DNA of 64,000 nt from Haloterrigena alkaliphila (lineage in GTDB: Archaea; Halobacteriota; Halobacteria; Halobacteriales; Natrialbaceae): positions 1-64,000 of the forward strand of contig NZ_CP084320.1 of assembly GCF_017352155.2 (NCBI RefSeq), given 5' to 3'. This document shows, in pieces, positions 14,975-23,572 of this stretch (positions are counted from its first letter, which is position 1; each line of letters opens with the position of its first letter). The notes below the pieces were generated by a model. That model had not been told where the DNA came from. It worked only from the letters and a program-made list of their open reading frames with translations, and did not search any database. A program made the translations under genes and the position numbers.

Positions 14975-15490
14975 TCAGTCCTCGAGGTCGATGTTCGTGC
15001 GAGTCCGCGACCGTGTATCTGCGGAGTCATGTGCGTCCGCAGTGTCGTCGTCCAGAAGCCGCTGCATCTCGCGTTCGAACTCCGCCTCGCTGATGTCGCC
15101 CGCGACGTACTGCTCCTTGAGTCGCTGTTTGCGGTCTTCGGCCGTCGGCTCGACTTTCTCCGAGGCGTCGAACTGCCGCAGGATCGGGTACTCGCGCTCG
15201 AGGCGCTCGACGATCGAGGCGAGTCGATCGCTACGGGGGAGCGATTTGGTCCGGAGGACGGAGACGACCGTCGCGAGCAAAAACACCACTGCGAGCACGC
15301 CGAGGGCGATACCGGCCACGATCCACTCGGCGGCCGCGCCGAGCATCGCCAGCAGGACGAACTCCTCCCCGTAGTAGACGCCACCGGAGAGCACGGAGAG
15401 GGCGTCCAGTACCCCCAGTAGTCCGACGCCGACCAGCAGAATTCCGGTGACAACGAAGCCGCCGAAGTACCACCAGTGACGCGACGCCAT
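14975..15490 (-). CDS. SHOCT-domain membrane protein
   Basis: 171-residue protein. Two or three transmembrane helices occupy residues ~9-70 (WYFGGFVVTGILLVGVGLLG, FVLLAMLGAAAEWIVAG, LGVLAVVFLLATVVSVL). The cytoplasmic part contains a SHOCT motif (RKQRLKEQYVAGDISEAEFE) near residues 118-138, a short oligomerisation segment found at the C-termini of many membrane and PspC-like proteins. A charged, disordered tail follows. Role unknown. Confidence 0.82.
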   Translation of the reverse strand: MASRHWWYFGGFVVTGILLVGVGLLGVLDALSVLSGGVYYGEEFVLLAMLGAAAEWIVAGIALGVLAVVFLLATVVSVLRTKSLPRSDRLASIVERLEREYPILRQFDASEKVEPTAEDRKQRLKEQYVAGDISEAEFEREMQRLLDDDTADAHDSADTRSRTRTNIDLED

Positions 15491-15576
15491 AGGTGATAGT
15501 TAGCGCTGAACCGAATTAAGCGTAGGGATCGACCCCGTCGAAACGGCCCACGGGACGGCCGCCACTCCCGACAGTC

Positions 15577-16485
15577 CTACGCGTCGAGTTCGGTCAGTTC
15601 CTCGACGTCCGGGATCTTCTCGCTGGCGGTCGTGATCTGTTGCATGCGCTGTTCGTGCTTGGTGTAGGCGTACTCCGCGAGATCCGACGGGCTCGGGCCG
15701 GGCCCGTCTTCGGTGCTGGCCCCGCCGTCGCCGGCCAGACTGTTCTGGACGAGCGGCACCAGTTCGTCGACGGTGTCCCGGAGGACGTCGGGATCGACCT
15801 CGCCGTCGATCACGAGCGACTTGAGCTGGGCCATCCCGAAGCCGACGTGGCGCCCTTCGTCGCTGCGGACCAGCTTGAGCCCCTCGACCAGCCCCGGCAG
15901 GTCGGGAAGGTCGGGCTCCTGTTCGCCGTACGCGAGGGTCAGCCCGTAGTAGCCCGTCTGGGCCAGAATCCCCTCGATCGTCAGGTGGTAGTGACAGTGG
16001 GCCCGCGCTCGGTTCTCGGGCGTGTCGTCCTCGAGCAGTCGCGCCATCGCTTCCTCGTTGCGCTCGAACAGTTCGTCGTAGGCGTCGTTGAACCACTTCT
16101 CGTCGGTCGGCGAGGAGAGTTCCTGCCCGCGGCGTTCCTCCTCAGCGTGGATCACTTCCCGCCAGTAGCGGTCGAAGAAGTCGGTGTGCTTGGACTCCTC
16201 GTAGAGCTGGGTCGTGATGAACATCTGATCGCCGATATCCTCGAGAACGACCGCCAGCGGCGCGAGGTCTTCCGTCACCGACTCCTCGCCGGCGCCGAAC
16301 AGCGCCAGCGACTGCTTGAGCCCCTCGAACGCCGGATCGGAGAGTTCGGCGGCGCCCTCGCGGTCGGCCTCGAGGTCGATCTCGTGGGGGTCCCAGTGTT
16401 TCTCGACGGCGTTTCGGTAGTAGTTGTGCGAGCGAGTCGTCGTCTCGAGTTGCATCTCGGGCTGTGGTTGACTGTCAGTTGCCAT
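15577..16485 (-). CDS. R2-like ligand-binding oxidase (ribonucleotide reductase R2 superfamily)
   Basis: 302-residue ferritin-like di-metal carboxylate protein. Metal-ligand motifs are visible: E in VVLEDIGDQ, EESKHTDFF near residue 97, E in LTIEGILAQTGYYG, and DEGRHVGFG near 208. The EESKH-x-x-FF pattern resembles R2lox proteins more than class I NrdB, and no NrdA partner adjoins. R2lox proteins carry a Mn/Fe centre and bind a fatty-acid-like ligand; their physiological substrate is unclear. The gene is divergent from a bat-type HTH regulator at 16572 with an 86-bp shared promoter region. Confidence 0.82.
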   Translation of the reverse strand: MATDSQPQPEMQLETTTRSHNYYRNAVEKHWDPHEIDLEADREGAAELSDPAFEGLKQSLALFGAGEESVTEDLAPLAVVLEDIGDQMFITTQLYEESKHTDFFDRYWREVIHAEEERRGQELSSPTDEKWFNDAYDELFERNEEAMARLLEDDTPENRARAHCHYHLTIEGILAQTGYYGLTLAYGEQEPDLPDLPGLVEGLKLVRSDEGRHVGFGMAQLKSLVIDGEVDPDVLRDTVDELVPLVQNSLAGDGGASTEDGPGPSPSDLAEYAYTKHEQRMQQITTASEKIPDVEELTELDA

Positions 16486-16541
16486 CGTTGGACGAACGTA
16501 CCGGAAGAATCCCCCTGAACTTGTATCTCATACAGTAGGGT

Positions 16542-16550
16542 GTTTAAGTA
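16542..16550 (+). promoter_or_regulatory. TATA box of the HTH regulator gene
   Basis: TTTAAGTAG lies 22-30 bp upstream of the ATG at 16572, so the transcript should be leaderless. A nearly identical TTTTAGTAGTAG precedes glutamine synthetase at 62564. Confidence 0.55.
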
Positions 16551-16571
16551 GTAGAATCGAAATGCTCCGGT

Positions 16572-17207
16572 ATGGGACTCATCGCGGAGTTTCGCCTCGG
16601 CTCCCTCGACCTCCCGCTGACGGACGCGGTCGCGGCGGTCCCCGCAGTCACGGTCTACATCGAGCGGATCCTCGTCGTCGATCCCGATCGGCCCGTCGTA
16701 CTCTGTCGGGTCGTCGACGATCCCGACGACGAGTTTCGCGACGCGCTGACGGACGATCCTACGGTCGCGGGCGCCGTAGCGCTGGACGACGCCGGCGGGA
16801 GCGTGCTGTACCGGATCAAACTGCGCGACCCGCCGGTGCCGATCTATCGGAAGTACGTCGAACTGGGAACCACGCCGCTGGGCGGCATCGTGACCGTCGA
16901 CGGCTGGTGGGCCCGCGCCCGATTTCCCGACCGCGAGGCGCTCGCGGAGTACCGGGCGTTCTGCACGGACCGCGACGCGACCTTCCACCTCGAGCGGCTC
17001 ACCCGGGAATCGACGGCCGACGATCCGCCGTTCGGACTCACGCGGGAGCAGTACGAGGCGCTCGTCGCGGCCCGCGAGGCGGGCTACTTCGCGGTCCCGC
17101 GGGAAGCGTCGACGGAGGAAGTCGGCGACCGCCTGGGGATTTCGGGCCCGTCGGCCTCCGAACGCATTCGCCGAGGGATCGACCGATTGCTCGAGAACGC
17201 CCTCTGA
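16572..17207 (+). CDS. Bat-type HTH-10 transcriptional regulator
   Basis: 211-residue regulator. The C-terminal ~55 residues carry the bacterioopsin-activator type helix-turn-helix: GLTREQYEALVAAREAGYFAVPRE, STEEVGDRLGISGPSASERIRRG. The N-terminal ~150 residues resemble the sensory half of these haloarchaeal regulators (strands and helices, no metal motif). It is divergent from the R2lox gene and is the natural candidate to control it. The next gene, CDC48, begins 64 bp after its stop. Confidence 0.87.
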   Translation: MGLIAEFRLGSLDLPLTDAVAAVPAVTVYIERILVVDPDRPVVLCRVVDDPDDEFRDALTDDPTVAGAVALDDAGGSVLYRIKLRDPPVPIYRKYVELGTTPLGGIVTVDGWWARARFPDREALAEYRAFCTDRDATFHLERLTRESTADDPPFGLTREQYEALVAAREAGYFAVPREASTEEVGDRLGISGPSASERIRRGIDRLLENAL

Positions 17208-17271
17208 ACCGTCGAGTTCGACGTCAGCTGACAGGAAAATTCTCAAGGCGACGCGGCCGAAAGGTCGGGGC

Positions 17272-19503
17272 ATGAGCGAGTCGGATTCCGACGGGGTTTC
17301 GCTGACGGTCCGGGCCGCCGAAAAGCGCGACGCCGGACGCGGCGTCGCACGCATTCCGGAACTGGCGCGGCGCCAGCTCGGCGTCCTGAGCGGCGACACC
17401 GTCGTCATCGAGGGTGAGACGGCGACCGTCGCGAAGATGTGGCCGGCCGATCCGTCGGTTCCGGAGAACGCTATCCAGATCGACGCGGACACGCGCGCCA
17501 ACGCGGGCGCACACGTCGGCGATATGGTCGCCGTCCGGACGAAGGACACGTCGACGATCGCCGAGGCCGAGCGCGTGACGCTGTCGCCGCCGCCGACGCT
17601 CACCGACGACCAGTTGGCGGCCGCCGAACGCGAGGCGACCAAGACGCTCCGCAACCGACCCGTGCGAGCCGGCGAACAGATCCGGCTCGAAGGGGTCGAT
17701 CAGGAGCCGTTCCGGGTCACCGACACCGACCCCGCCGGCGACGTCCGCATCACGAGCACCACGACGGTCCGGATCGTCGGCAACGGGGCGGGAACGGCGG
17801 GGAGCAGCGGCAGTACTCCCTCGAGCGCGGGCCGATCCGGCGGGCAGAGCGCGGACGACGGAGGTGGCGGGTCGGCCGAGGGCGGAGGAGCCGCCACCGC
17901 GCCCGCGGAACCCACCTCCGGCGTCACCTACGAGGACATCGGCGGCCTCGACGAGGAACTCGAGCTCGTCCGGGAGATGATCGAACTCCCGCTCTCCGAA
18001 CCCGAACTGTTCCGGCGACTCGGCGTCGATCCGCCCTCGGGCGTCCTGCTGTACGGCCCGCCGGGCACCGGGAAGACGCTGATCGCCCGCGCGGTCGCCA
18101 ACGAGGTCGACGCCAACTTCGAGACGGTCTCCGGGCCGGAGATCATGTCGAAGTACAAGGGGGAAAGCGAGGAACGGCTCCGCGAGGTGTTCGAGCGCGC
18201 CGAAGAGAACGCACCGACCATCATCTTCTTCGACGAGATCGACTCCATCGCCGGCCAGCGCGACGACGAGGGCGACGCCGAGAACCGGATCGTCGGCCAG
18301 CTGCTGACCCTGATGGACGGCCTCGACGCCCGAGGCGAAGTGATCGTCATCGGCGCCACGAATCGAGTCGATACGATCGACCCCGCGCTCCGCCGGGGCG
18401 GCCGCTTCGACCGCGAGATCCAGATCGGCGTCCCCGACGCGGAGGGCCGAAAGGAGATCCTCGAGGTCCACACCCGCGGGATGCCCCTGGCCGACGACGT
18501 TAGCGTCGACGCCATCGCGCGTCGAACCCACGGCTTCGTCGGCGCCGACCTCGACTCCGTGGTGAGCGAGGCCGCGATGGCCGCGATCCGCGGCCGGCCG
18601 ACCGAACGCGACGAGCGCGAGGCGTGGAACCGCGAGCCCACCGTCACGAAGGCCCACTTCGACAGCGCGCTCGCCGCGGTCGAACCCTCCGCGATGCGCG
18701 AGTACGTCGCCGAATCGCCCAACACGGACTTCTCGGATGTCGGCGGTCTCGAGGAGGCCAAACAGCTGCTCCGGGAATCCGTCGAGTGGCCGCTGACCTA
18801 CGATCGGCTCTTCGAGGCGACCAACACCCAGCCGCCCTCGGGCGTTCTGCTGTACGGCCCGCCGGGCACCGGGAAGACCCTGCTCGCCCGCGCGCTCGCG
18901 GGCGAAACCGACGTCAACTTCGTCCGCGTCGACGGCCCCGAGATCGTCGACCGCTACGTCGGCGAGAGCGAGAAGGCGATCCGCGAGGTGTTCGAACGCG
19001 CCCGTCAGTCGGCCCCGTCGATCGTCTTCTTCGACGAGATCGACGCGATCACGACCGCTCGCGGCGACGGGAACGAGGTCACCGAACGCGTCGTCTCGCA
19101 GCTACTGACCGAACTCGACGGGATGCGGGAGAACCCCAATCTCGTCGTGCTGGCTGCGACGAACCGGAAGGACCAGATCGATCCCGCGCTGCTCCGCCCC
19201 GGACGACTCGACACCCACGTCCTCGTCGGCGAACCCGATCGCGAGGCCCGCGAGAAGATCCTCGAGGTCCACACCCGGGGCAAGCCGCTGGCCGACGACG
19301 TCGATATTTCGGCACTCGCCGCCGAACTCGAGGGCCACACCGGCGCGGACCTCGAAGCGCACGTCCGGACCGCCTCGATGCAGGCGATCAGGGAAGTCGC
19401 CGACGAATACGGTCCCGACGGGGCGAACGACCGGGCCGACGAGGTACTCATCGAGCGTCGGCACTTCGAGGCGGCTCGAGCGAACGGGACGCCGGCACAG
19501 TGA
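17272..19503 (+). CDS. CDC48/VAT-type AAA+ ATPase
   Basis: 743-residue double-AAA ATPase of the CDC48/p97 family, a hexameric unfoldase that feeds substrates to the proteasome. The N-domain (residues ~1-170: double-psi barrel with [19 protein letters not shown]) is followed by a Gly/Ser-rich linker of ~45 residues. D1 has GPPGTGKT near 261 and DEID near 320. D2 has GPPGTGKT near 528 and DEID near 588, with ATNR sensor motifs in each. The linker between N and D1 ([20 protein letters not shown] onwards) is longer and more flexible than in VAT. ATG at 17272. Confidence 0.93.
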   Translation: MSESDSDGVSLTVRAAEKRDAGRGVARIPELARRQLGVLSGDTVVIEGETATVAKMWPADPSVPENAIQIDADTRANAGAHVGDMVAVRTKDTSTIAEAERVTLSPPPTLTDDQLAAAEREATKTLRNRPVRAGEQIRLEGVDQEPFRVTDTDPAGDVRITSTTTVRIVGNGAGTAGSSGSTPSSAGRSGGQSADDGGGGSAEGGGAATAPAEPTSGVTYEDIGGLDEELELVREMIELPLSEPELFRRLGVDPPSGVLLYGPPGTGKTLIARAVANEVDANFETVSGPEIMSKYKGESEERLREVFERAEENAPTIIFFDEIDSIAGQRDDEGDAENRIVGQLLTLMDGLDARGEVIVIGATNRVDTIDPALRRGGRFDREIQIGVPDAEGRKEILEVHTRGMPLADDVSVDAIARRTHGFVGADLDSVVSEAAMAAIRGRPTERDEREAWNREPTVTKAHFDSALAAVEPSAMREYVAESPNTDFSDVGGLEEAKQLLRESVEWPLTYDRLFEATNTQPPSGVLLYGPPGTGKTLLARALAGETDVNFVRVDGPEIVDRYVGESEKAIREVFERARQSAPSIVFFDEIDAITTARGDGNEVTERVVSQLLTELDGMRENPNLVVLAATNRKDQIDPALLRPGRLDTHVLVGEPDREAREKILEVHTRGKPLADDVDISALAAELEGHTGADLEAHVRTASMQAIREVADEYGPDGANDRADEVLIERRHFEAARANGTPAQ

Positions 19504-19551
19504 GCGTCCCGGCGAGTCGTTGCTGGGGACACTGCTATCGGCGGATCGGAA

Positions 19552-20079
19552 TCAGAAGTCCGAGGCGACCCGGATCTCGGGATTCGGCTGTTCGTCGATG
19601 TAGTTGCTGTCCGACGGCGGGATCACCTCGAGTTCGAGCGTTCCGATGTCCTGATCGGCGCGGAGGCTCTGGTCACCGTCGAACTCGAGGAGCGCCTCGT
19701 GGTCTTCGAGACCCGATCCGTCGCCGGTCTTCGCTTCGACGACGCCGTCGAGTTGCGCCGAGCCAGCCGTCGCGATGACCCGCGCGTTCTCGACGTTGTT
19801 GCCGTTTTCGTCGATAACCGAGACTTTGACCTCGCCGTCGGACCCGGTCGCGTCCGCCTCGACGAGTTCGTCCTCGATCTCGACGGAGACCTCCGTATCA
19901 CCGACGTCGCCGATACCGCCGAGCATGTTCAACATCAGCGCGAGCGCCGCGACGCCGACGACCAGCGCGATCACCAGTCGAATCGGTAATCCTTCGATCG
20001 CCCGGTCGTCGCGACCGAGCGAGCGTCGTGAGTGAAACGTCCTGTCCGCGGGGTTCGGCGTCGAGGGTTTCGAAGGCAT
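19552..20079 (-). CDS. Single-pass membrane protein with Ig-like extracellular domain
   Basis: 175-residue protein. A positively charged N-terminus ends RAIEGLPIRLVIALVVGVAA, leading into one transmembrane helix (~31-55). The pattern is reminiscent of archaeal pilin-like or class III signal segments. The rest is extracellular, acidic and beta-rich (EVSVEIEDELVEAD, EVKVSVIDENGNNVENARVI), like carboxypeptidase-regulatory/Ig-like folds. Haloarchaea have several such surface proteins next to housekeeping genes. Function unknown. Confidence 0.72.
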   Translation of the reverse strand: MPSKPSTPNPADRTFHSRRSLGRDDRAIEGLPIRLVIALVVGVAALALMLNMLGGIGDVGDTEVSVEIEDELVEADATGSDGEVKVSVIDENGNNVENARVIATAGSAQLDGVVEAKTGDGSGLEDHEALLEFDGDQSLRADQDIGTLELEVIPPSDSNYIDEQPNPEIRVASDF

Positions 20080-20205
20080 GCTCCTTCTGGGCCGGGCTTC
20101 CGACTTAAACTCCAGACCGACAATTCATATGCGAAGCCGCTGCCGGCCGGCTGGGACCGCGTCGACCCACGCTCGTAATCGGGAGCGTCAACGTACTCGA
20201 GAGCG

Positions 20206-20517
20206 TCAGTGTCGTCCGTACAGCGAGTACATAATCGCGACCAGTCCGGCTAACCGACTGACATTCTCGAGAAATACCGTGAGGATCTGTCTCGCGCCGA
20301 ACGCCGTCGTCACCGTCACGTTGATCAGGAACGGACAGAGCGTGAGCAAGAGCAATCCGGCGGCGAGATAGAGCATCGACGGGGCGTCGTTGCGGCGATA
20401 GCCGCGATACGCCTGGTAGGCGATGACGGTCCCGAACAGCGCGACCAGAAAGAGACTCGCGACCGTCAGCAGTTCGAACAGCGGCGCCTCGTCGAGACGG
20501 ACGGGGCTCTGACTCAT
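20206..20517 (-). CDS. Small membrane protein (DUF7521-like) paired with HTH regulator
   Basis: 103-residue protein with three hydrophobic helices (LLTVASLFLVALFGTVIAYQ, SMLYLAAGLLLLTLCPFLI, ILTVFLENVSRLAGLVAIMY). Its start overlaps the stop of the upstream HTH gene by four bases, so the two are co-translated. This regulator/membrane-protein pair is widespread in haloarchaea, where the membrane protein is probably the sensing or anti-regulator half. That role is inferred from context. Confidence 0.75.
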   Translation of the reverse strand: MSQSPVRLDEAPLFELLTVASLFLVALFGTVIAYQAYRGYRRNDAPSMLYLAAGLLLLTLCPFLINVTVTTAFGARQILTVFLENVSRLAGLVAIMYSLYGRH

Positions 20518-20861
20518 CGCATCCCCTCCCAGAGGCGGGTGAACTTGTCGGCGACGTCTTCGTCCTGATACGTGAGTTCGAGTTCGAGCGATCCGTCCTC
20601 GAGGGAGAGCTCGAGTCGATCGAGGTTCGCGCTGTAGATGCTGTAGTGGTTACCGTCCGGCGCGAGTTCGGTTTCCTCGGTGACGAGCCGACACTCCTCG
20701 AGACGATCGAGACGTCGATAGATCGTGGGCAAGGACGCATCACAGCGGTCACTCAGGGTGCTAGCAGACATGGGTTCGACGCTCGTATGGGTGAGGATTT
20801 CACGCGCGTACTCGTCGTCGAGTACCGCGAGCACTGTCGAGAGGTCGGTATCCTCACTCAC
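20514..20861 (-). CDS. ArsR-like winged-helix regulator
   Basis: 115-residue DNA-binding protein. The segment VLAVLDDEYAREILTHT, MSASTLSDRCDASLPTIYRRLDRLEECRLV is a winged helix-turn-helix of the ArsR/MarR type. The remainder is a strand-rich wing with acidic residues. Start is a GTG at 20859-20861. It overlaps the membrane-protein gene downstream by four bases. It likely regulates its own operon; ligand unknown. Confidence 0.82.
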   Translation of the reverse strand: MSEDTDLSTVLAVLDDEYAREILTHTSVEPMSASTLSDRCDASLPTIYRRLDRLEECRLVTEETELAPDGNHYSIYSANLDRLELSLEDGSLELELTYQDEDVADKFTRLWEGMR

Positions 20862-20951
20862 TGGTACCTGATCGTTCAGCTATCGATATGAAAAACCATC
20901 CGTTTTTTCTAACAGAGAAAATCCGCTCCCGATGATATATCGTAATGAGGT

Positions 20952-21668
20952 TTACGACTGGGGCCGCCCCAGCCAGTGAAACGTCCGCTCGAGCAGTCGC
21001 TCCTCGGCGGCCGACGAAAACCGGTGTCCTTCCCCGGCGAACCGCTCGAGGAGAACGTCCGTCTCGAGCGCGGCCGCGGCCTCGAAACTGTCCGCGAGCG
21101 GGACGGACTCGTCGTCGGCGCCGTGGAAGATGGCGGCCGGAACCGAGAGCGACGACGCGACCGCGTCGAAGTCGTACGCGTCGAAATCGTCGAAGAACCG
21201 GTCGTCGATCCGAACGCCGGTGTCGAACTGACACGCGCCCTCGCGCTCGACGATCGAGCGATACGCCTCGAACGCGCGGTTGTACGTCACGGGCGCCCGC
21301 GTGACGACCCGCTCGACGCGGTCGTCCGTCGCGGCGGCATGGAACGCCACCTTGCCGCCGAAACTCGAGCCGAAGAGAGCGACCGACTGCGGATCGAAGT
21401 ACTCGAGGACGGCCCGCAGATCCGTGAGTTTCGCGCTGAGCGTCCCCTCGACGAACCGTCCGTCGGAGTCGCCACAGCCCCGAAAGTCGAACCGGACGGC
21501 GTCGTAGCCGCGCTCGACCGCGCGCCGGCAACGGTGTTCGTAGCTGCCGGTCTTGTCGCTCAGAAAGCCGTGACAGAACACGAGCCACTCGTCGCCGGTC
21601 GCCTCGTGGTGAACGGCGGCGACCCGTTCCCCGTCGGCGACCGGGATTCGGTGTTTCGTTTCGGTCAT
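20952..21668 (-). CDS. Alpha/beta hydrolase
   Basis: 238-residue alpha/beta hydrolase. The oxyanion region is LVFCHGFLSDKTGSYE. The nucleophile elbow GSSFGG is near residue 102, the acid is likely the Asp of FHGADDESVP near 196 and the His is in GEGHRFSS near 220. The substrate is probably a small ester or peptide; it cannot be read from sequence. ATG at 21668 is chosen since upstream sequence (open to 22016) covers the zinc-ribbon gene on the other strand and has no family similarity. Confidence 0.88.
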   Translation of the reverse strand: MTETKHRIPVADGERVAAVHHEATGDEWLVFCHGFLSDKTGSYEHRCRRAVERGYDAVRFDFRGCGDSDGRFVEGTLSAKLTDLRAVLEYFDPQSVALFGSSFGGKVAFHAAATDDRVERVVTRAPVTYNRAFEAYRSIVEREGACQFDTGVRIDDRFFDDFDAYDFDAVASSLSVPAAIFHGADDESVPLADSFEAAAALETDVLLERFAGEGHRFSSAAEERLLERTFHWLGRPQS

Positions 21669-21785
21669 AGCGGGACCGACGGCGTTCGGACCCGTAGGCG
21701 TTGCCGTCCGGCAACGATCCGCGCTCGTCGGCCCGGTATCAGCGCCGGCGTATCGTTTAACCGCCTCCGCTTCGACCTGTCGGGT

Positions 21786-21950
21786 ATGACCCGCACGACC
21801 TACACGTGCACCTGTGGCGCCCGCCTCGAGTACAGACAGGACCTCGAGAAGGAGTCGGGGCTCGCGGCGCCGACCTGGAAGTGCACGGACTGCGGGACGC
21901 CGGTGCCGGGCCAGATCGCCGAGAAGGTCAGCCACCAGCATCCGTCCTGA
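21786..21950 (+). CDS. Small zinc-ribbon protein
   Basis: 54-residue protein with two Cys pairs: TYTCTCGARLEY (Cys-x-Cys) and WKCTDCGTPVPG (Cys-x2-Cys), enough to bind one zinc. The gene is divergent from the hydrolase with 117 bp between starts. The upstream open frame to 20976 is the antisense of the hydrolase and is ignored. Function unknown; size and Cys spacing fit the many small haloarchaeal zinc-ribbon proteins. Confidence 0.72.
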   Translation: MTRTTYTCTCGARLEYRQDLEKESGLAAPTWKCTDCGTPVPGQIAEKVSHQHPS

Positions 21951-22018
21951 CTCGCCCCGGCGGCCGAAATTGCAAGCCGGACCGATATTCCGCCGAACGA
22001 ATAACTGAGCGCACACCG

Positions 22019-22324
22019 ATGGAACGCACCCGAAGACGGACGCTCGAACTGACCGGACTCGCAGCAGTCGGCTCGATGACTCTTCTCGCCGGCTGTGGCG
22101 ACAGCGGCCCCGGTGGCGGAGACGGCGACAACGAGAGCGAGAACGAGAGCGGCGACGAGCAGGCCGAGCACCCCGACGACGTCGAGAGCGACGGGCCCGG
22201 CGGCGCCGAGGACGAGCAGGATCCGACGGCGAGCACGGCCGACGACGAGAACGAGAGCGAGAACGAAAGCGACAACGAGAGCGAGGACGGCGCGGGAAGC
22301 GACGATGCAGCGACCGACGGCTGA
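22019..22324 (+). CDS. Tat-type lipoprotein, acidic low-complexity
   Basis: 101-residue protein. The N-terminus MERTRRRTLELTGLAAVGS has a twin-arginine signal and is followed by the lipobox LLAGC, so the mature protein would be lipid-anchored at Cys 25. The remainder is almost entirely Glu, Asp, Asn, Ser and Gly with repeats of ESENES and no domain. It may be a surface spacer or a stub of a larger lipoprotein. It ends 28 bp before a convergent membrane-protein gene. Confidence 0.65.
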   Translation: MERTRRRTLELTGLAAVGSMTLLAGCGDSGPGGGDGDNESENESGDEQAEHPDDVESDGPGGAEDEQDPTASTADDENESENESDNESEDGAGSDDAATDG

Positions 22325-22352
22325 CTCGGACGTCGAACGGGTCGCTCGGCGC

Positions 22353-22667
22353 TCACTGGGTCCGACCGCGTTCGAACGTTCGCTCGAGCGCCCGGCGACG
22401 GCGGCGCGCATATCGCCACTGCGTGTACCCATAGTAAGCGAGCGAGAGCATGGCGATCAGCCAGAGCACGATCGTCGACCCGGCCAGCGCGACCAGCGGT
22501 TCGATACCCGTCTCGGGGGCTCGGGCGAACCGTTCGGCTACGAGGCGGTGGTCTGACGAGGCCCCCACGACGAACGCGTAATAGGAGAAATACATGACGC
22601 TGACGCCCCAGAGCGCGAAACACGAGATCGAGACGAGCCGGGAGCGCCGAACCGTCGCGTCGGTCAT
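22353..22667 (-). CDS. Small two-helix membrane protein
   Basis: 104-residue protein with hydrophobic segments at ~12-33 (VSISCFALWGVSVMYFSYYAF) and ~60-80 (LAGSTIVLWLIAMLSLAYYG) and a very basic C-terminus (YARRRRRALERTFERGRTQ). No family recognised. Codon use is typical of the host, so it is probably real. Confidence 0.55.
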   Translation of the reverse strand: MTDATVRRSRLVSISCFALWGVSVMYFSYYAFVVGASSDHRLVAERFARAPETGIEPLVALAGSTIVLWLIAMLSLAYYGYTQWRYARRRRRALERTFERGRTQ

Positions 22668-22986
22668 CGCGCCACCTCGTCAGTCGAATCGGCGCACTCG
22701 CCGAGACGGCGGACTCCGTTCGCCGGGAGTAACGAGTTCGGAGCGGTCGTAGGTATCGTCACGAGCGTACTATCCACCGAATGCGACCCGAATCGGTTAG
22801 TTCCGGACCTGCATCTGGCCGTCGGTTATCAGGGGCCGACGCCGTCAGAACTTCTGTCGGGCTGCCTCAAGAGCTGGCGTTATTGAATGGGAGTACGCCG
22901 TCTAACCTCATGCTCGAGGCACCCTAGAGTAGCATCTCGAAGGGTTCACTCCGAGATACAATCTTCGATTCGTACTTAAAATAGGC
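22668..22986. other. 319-bp gene-free stretch, left edge of AT-richer island
   Basis: No convincing coding frame. From about 22850 the GC content falls and the haloarchaeally rare CTAG appears (22924-22927). A T-arm-like string GGGTTCACTCC at 22939-22949 does not fold into a tRNA. Likely flank of the integrated element carrying the recombinase at 23573. Confidence 0.4.
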
Positions 22987-23031
22987 GTGCTAATCAGTGT
23001 CACTTATCCCGTTCTGGTGTCCAGGGGTTGT

Positions 23032-23340
23032 ATGATCGCTATCGAAATCACCGTTTCAAGTGCCCTCAAGGAGGTTCTTGAAGCGGTCCCGAAGACACTG
23101 TTTTCAGAAGGACTGGCAGATGTGTTAAGCTACGACGTCTATGAATTCTCCGGGTTCGGTATCTGTGCAATCAGTCTCTTGTGTTACCTTTGGAACAGGG
23201 ATTGGGATCGAGTTTCCGTTACCGAGTACCGACGATTCGGATCACCTCGAGAAACGAGTGTTGTTGTAAACGGTGATGGGCTCCCAGTTGGCGGCGGGGT
23301 TGATACTCGTGGAGTCGGGGTTCGGATACAGCGGAGGTAG
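23032..23340 (+). CDS. Hypothetical protein in the integrase island
   Basis: 102 residues from the ATG at 23032 (the frame is open to 22987). It starts MIAIEITVSSALKEVLEAV and has one hydrophobic stretch (FGICAISLLCYLW) near residue 43. Base composition is less GC-rich than its neighbours, in keeping with imported DNA. No family recognised; it could be a remnant. Confidence 0.35.
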   Translation: MIAIEITVSSALKEVLEAVPKTLFSEGLADVLSYDVYEFSGFGICAISLLCYLWNRDWDRVSVTEYRRFGSPRETSVVVNGDGLPVGGGVDTRGVGVRIQRR

Positions 23341-23418
23341 AGCCAGCTTTGACTGTCCTCGATTGGGTCTAATCCAACCGGAAACGTAGCGTGTGAAGTT
23401 TAGGCCAGATATAGCAAC

Positions 23419-23459
23419 CTATACCAGCTAGAGGGTCGAAAATATTCTTCAAGGTATAG
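23419..23459. repeat. Inverted repeat CTATACC/GGTATAG
   Basis: 7-bp perfect arms at 23419-23425 and 23453-23459 in the AT-rich gap between the hypothetical gene and the recombinase stop. Possibly an arm-type recombinase site; short enough to be chance. Confidence 0.25.
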
Positions 23460-23572
23460 ACTCCGCGATGAGAGATCTCTCGGTTTCAGGCGGTGGTGAC
23501 AGTGATAAGGAGGAGATCGATCAAGAAACACTCTACAATGATCAAGAGCCTCCACTGTCCTAACTGGAACTC

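Noticed and set aside
22939-22960. T-arm-like GGGTTCACTCC suggesting a tRNA gene as integration target
   Set aside because: The flanking bases do not form the 5-bp T stem and no acceptor or anticodon arm can be drawn.
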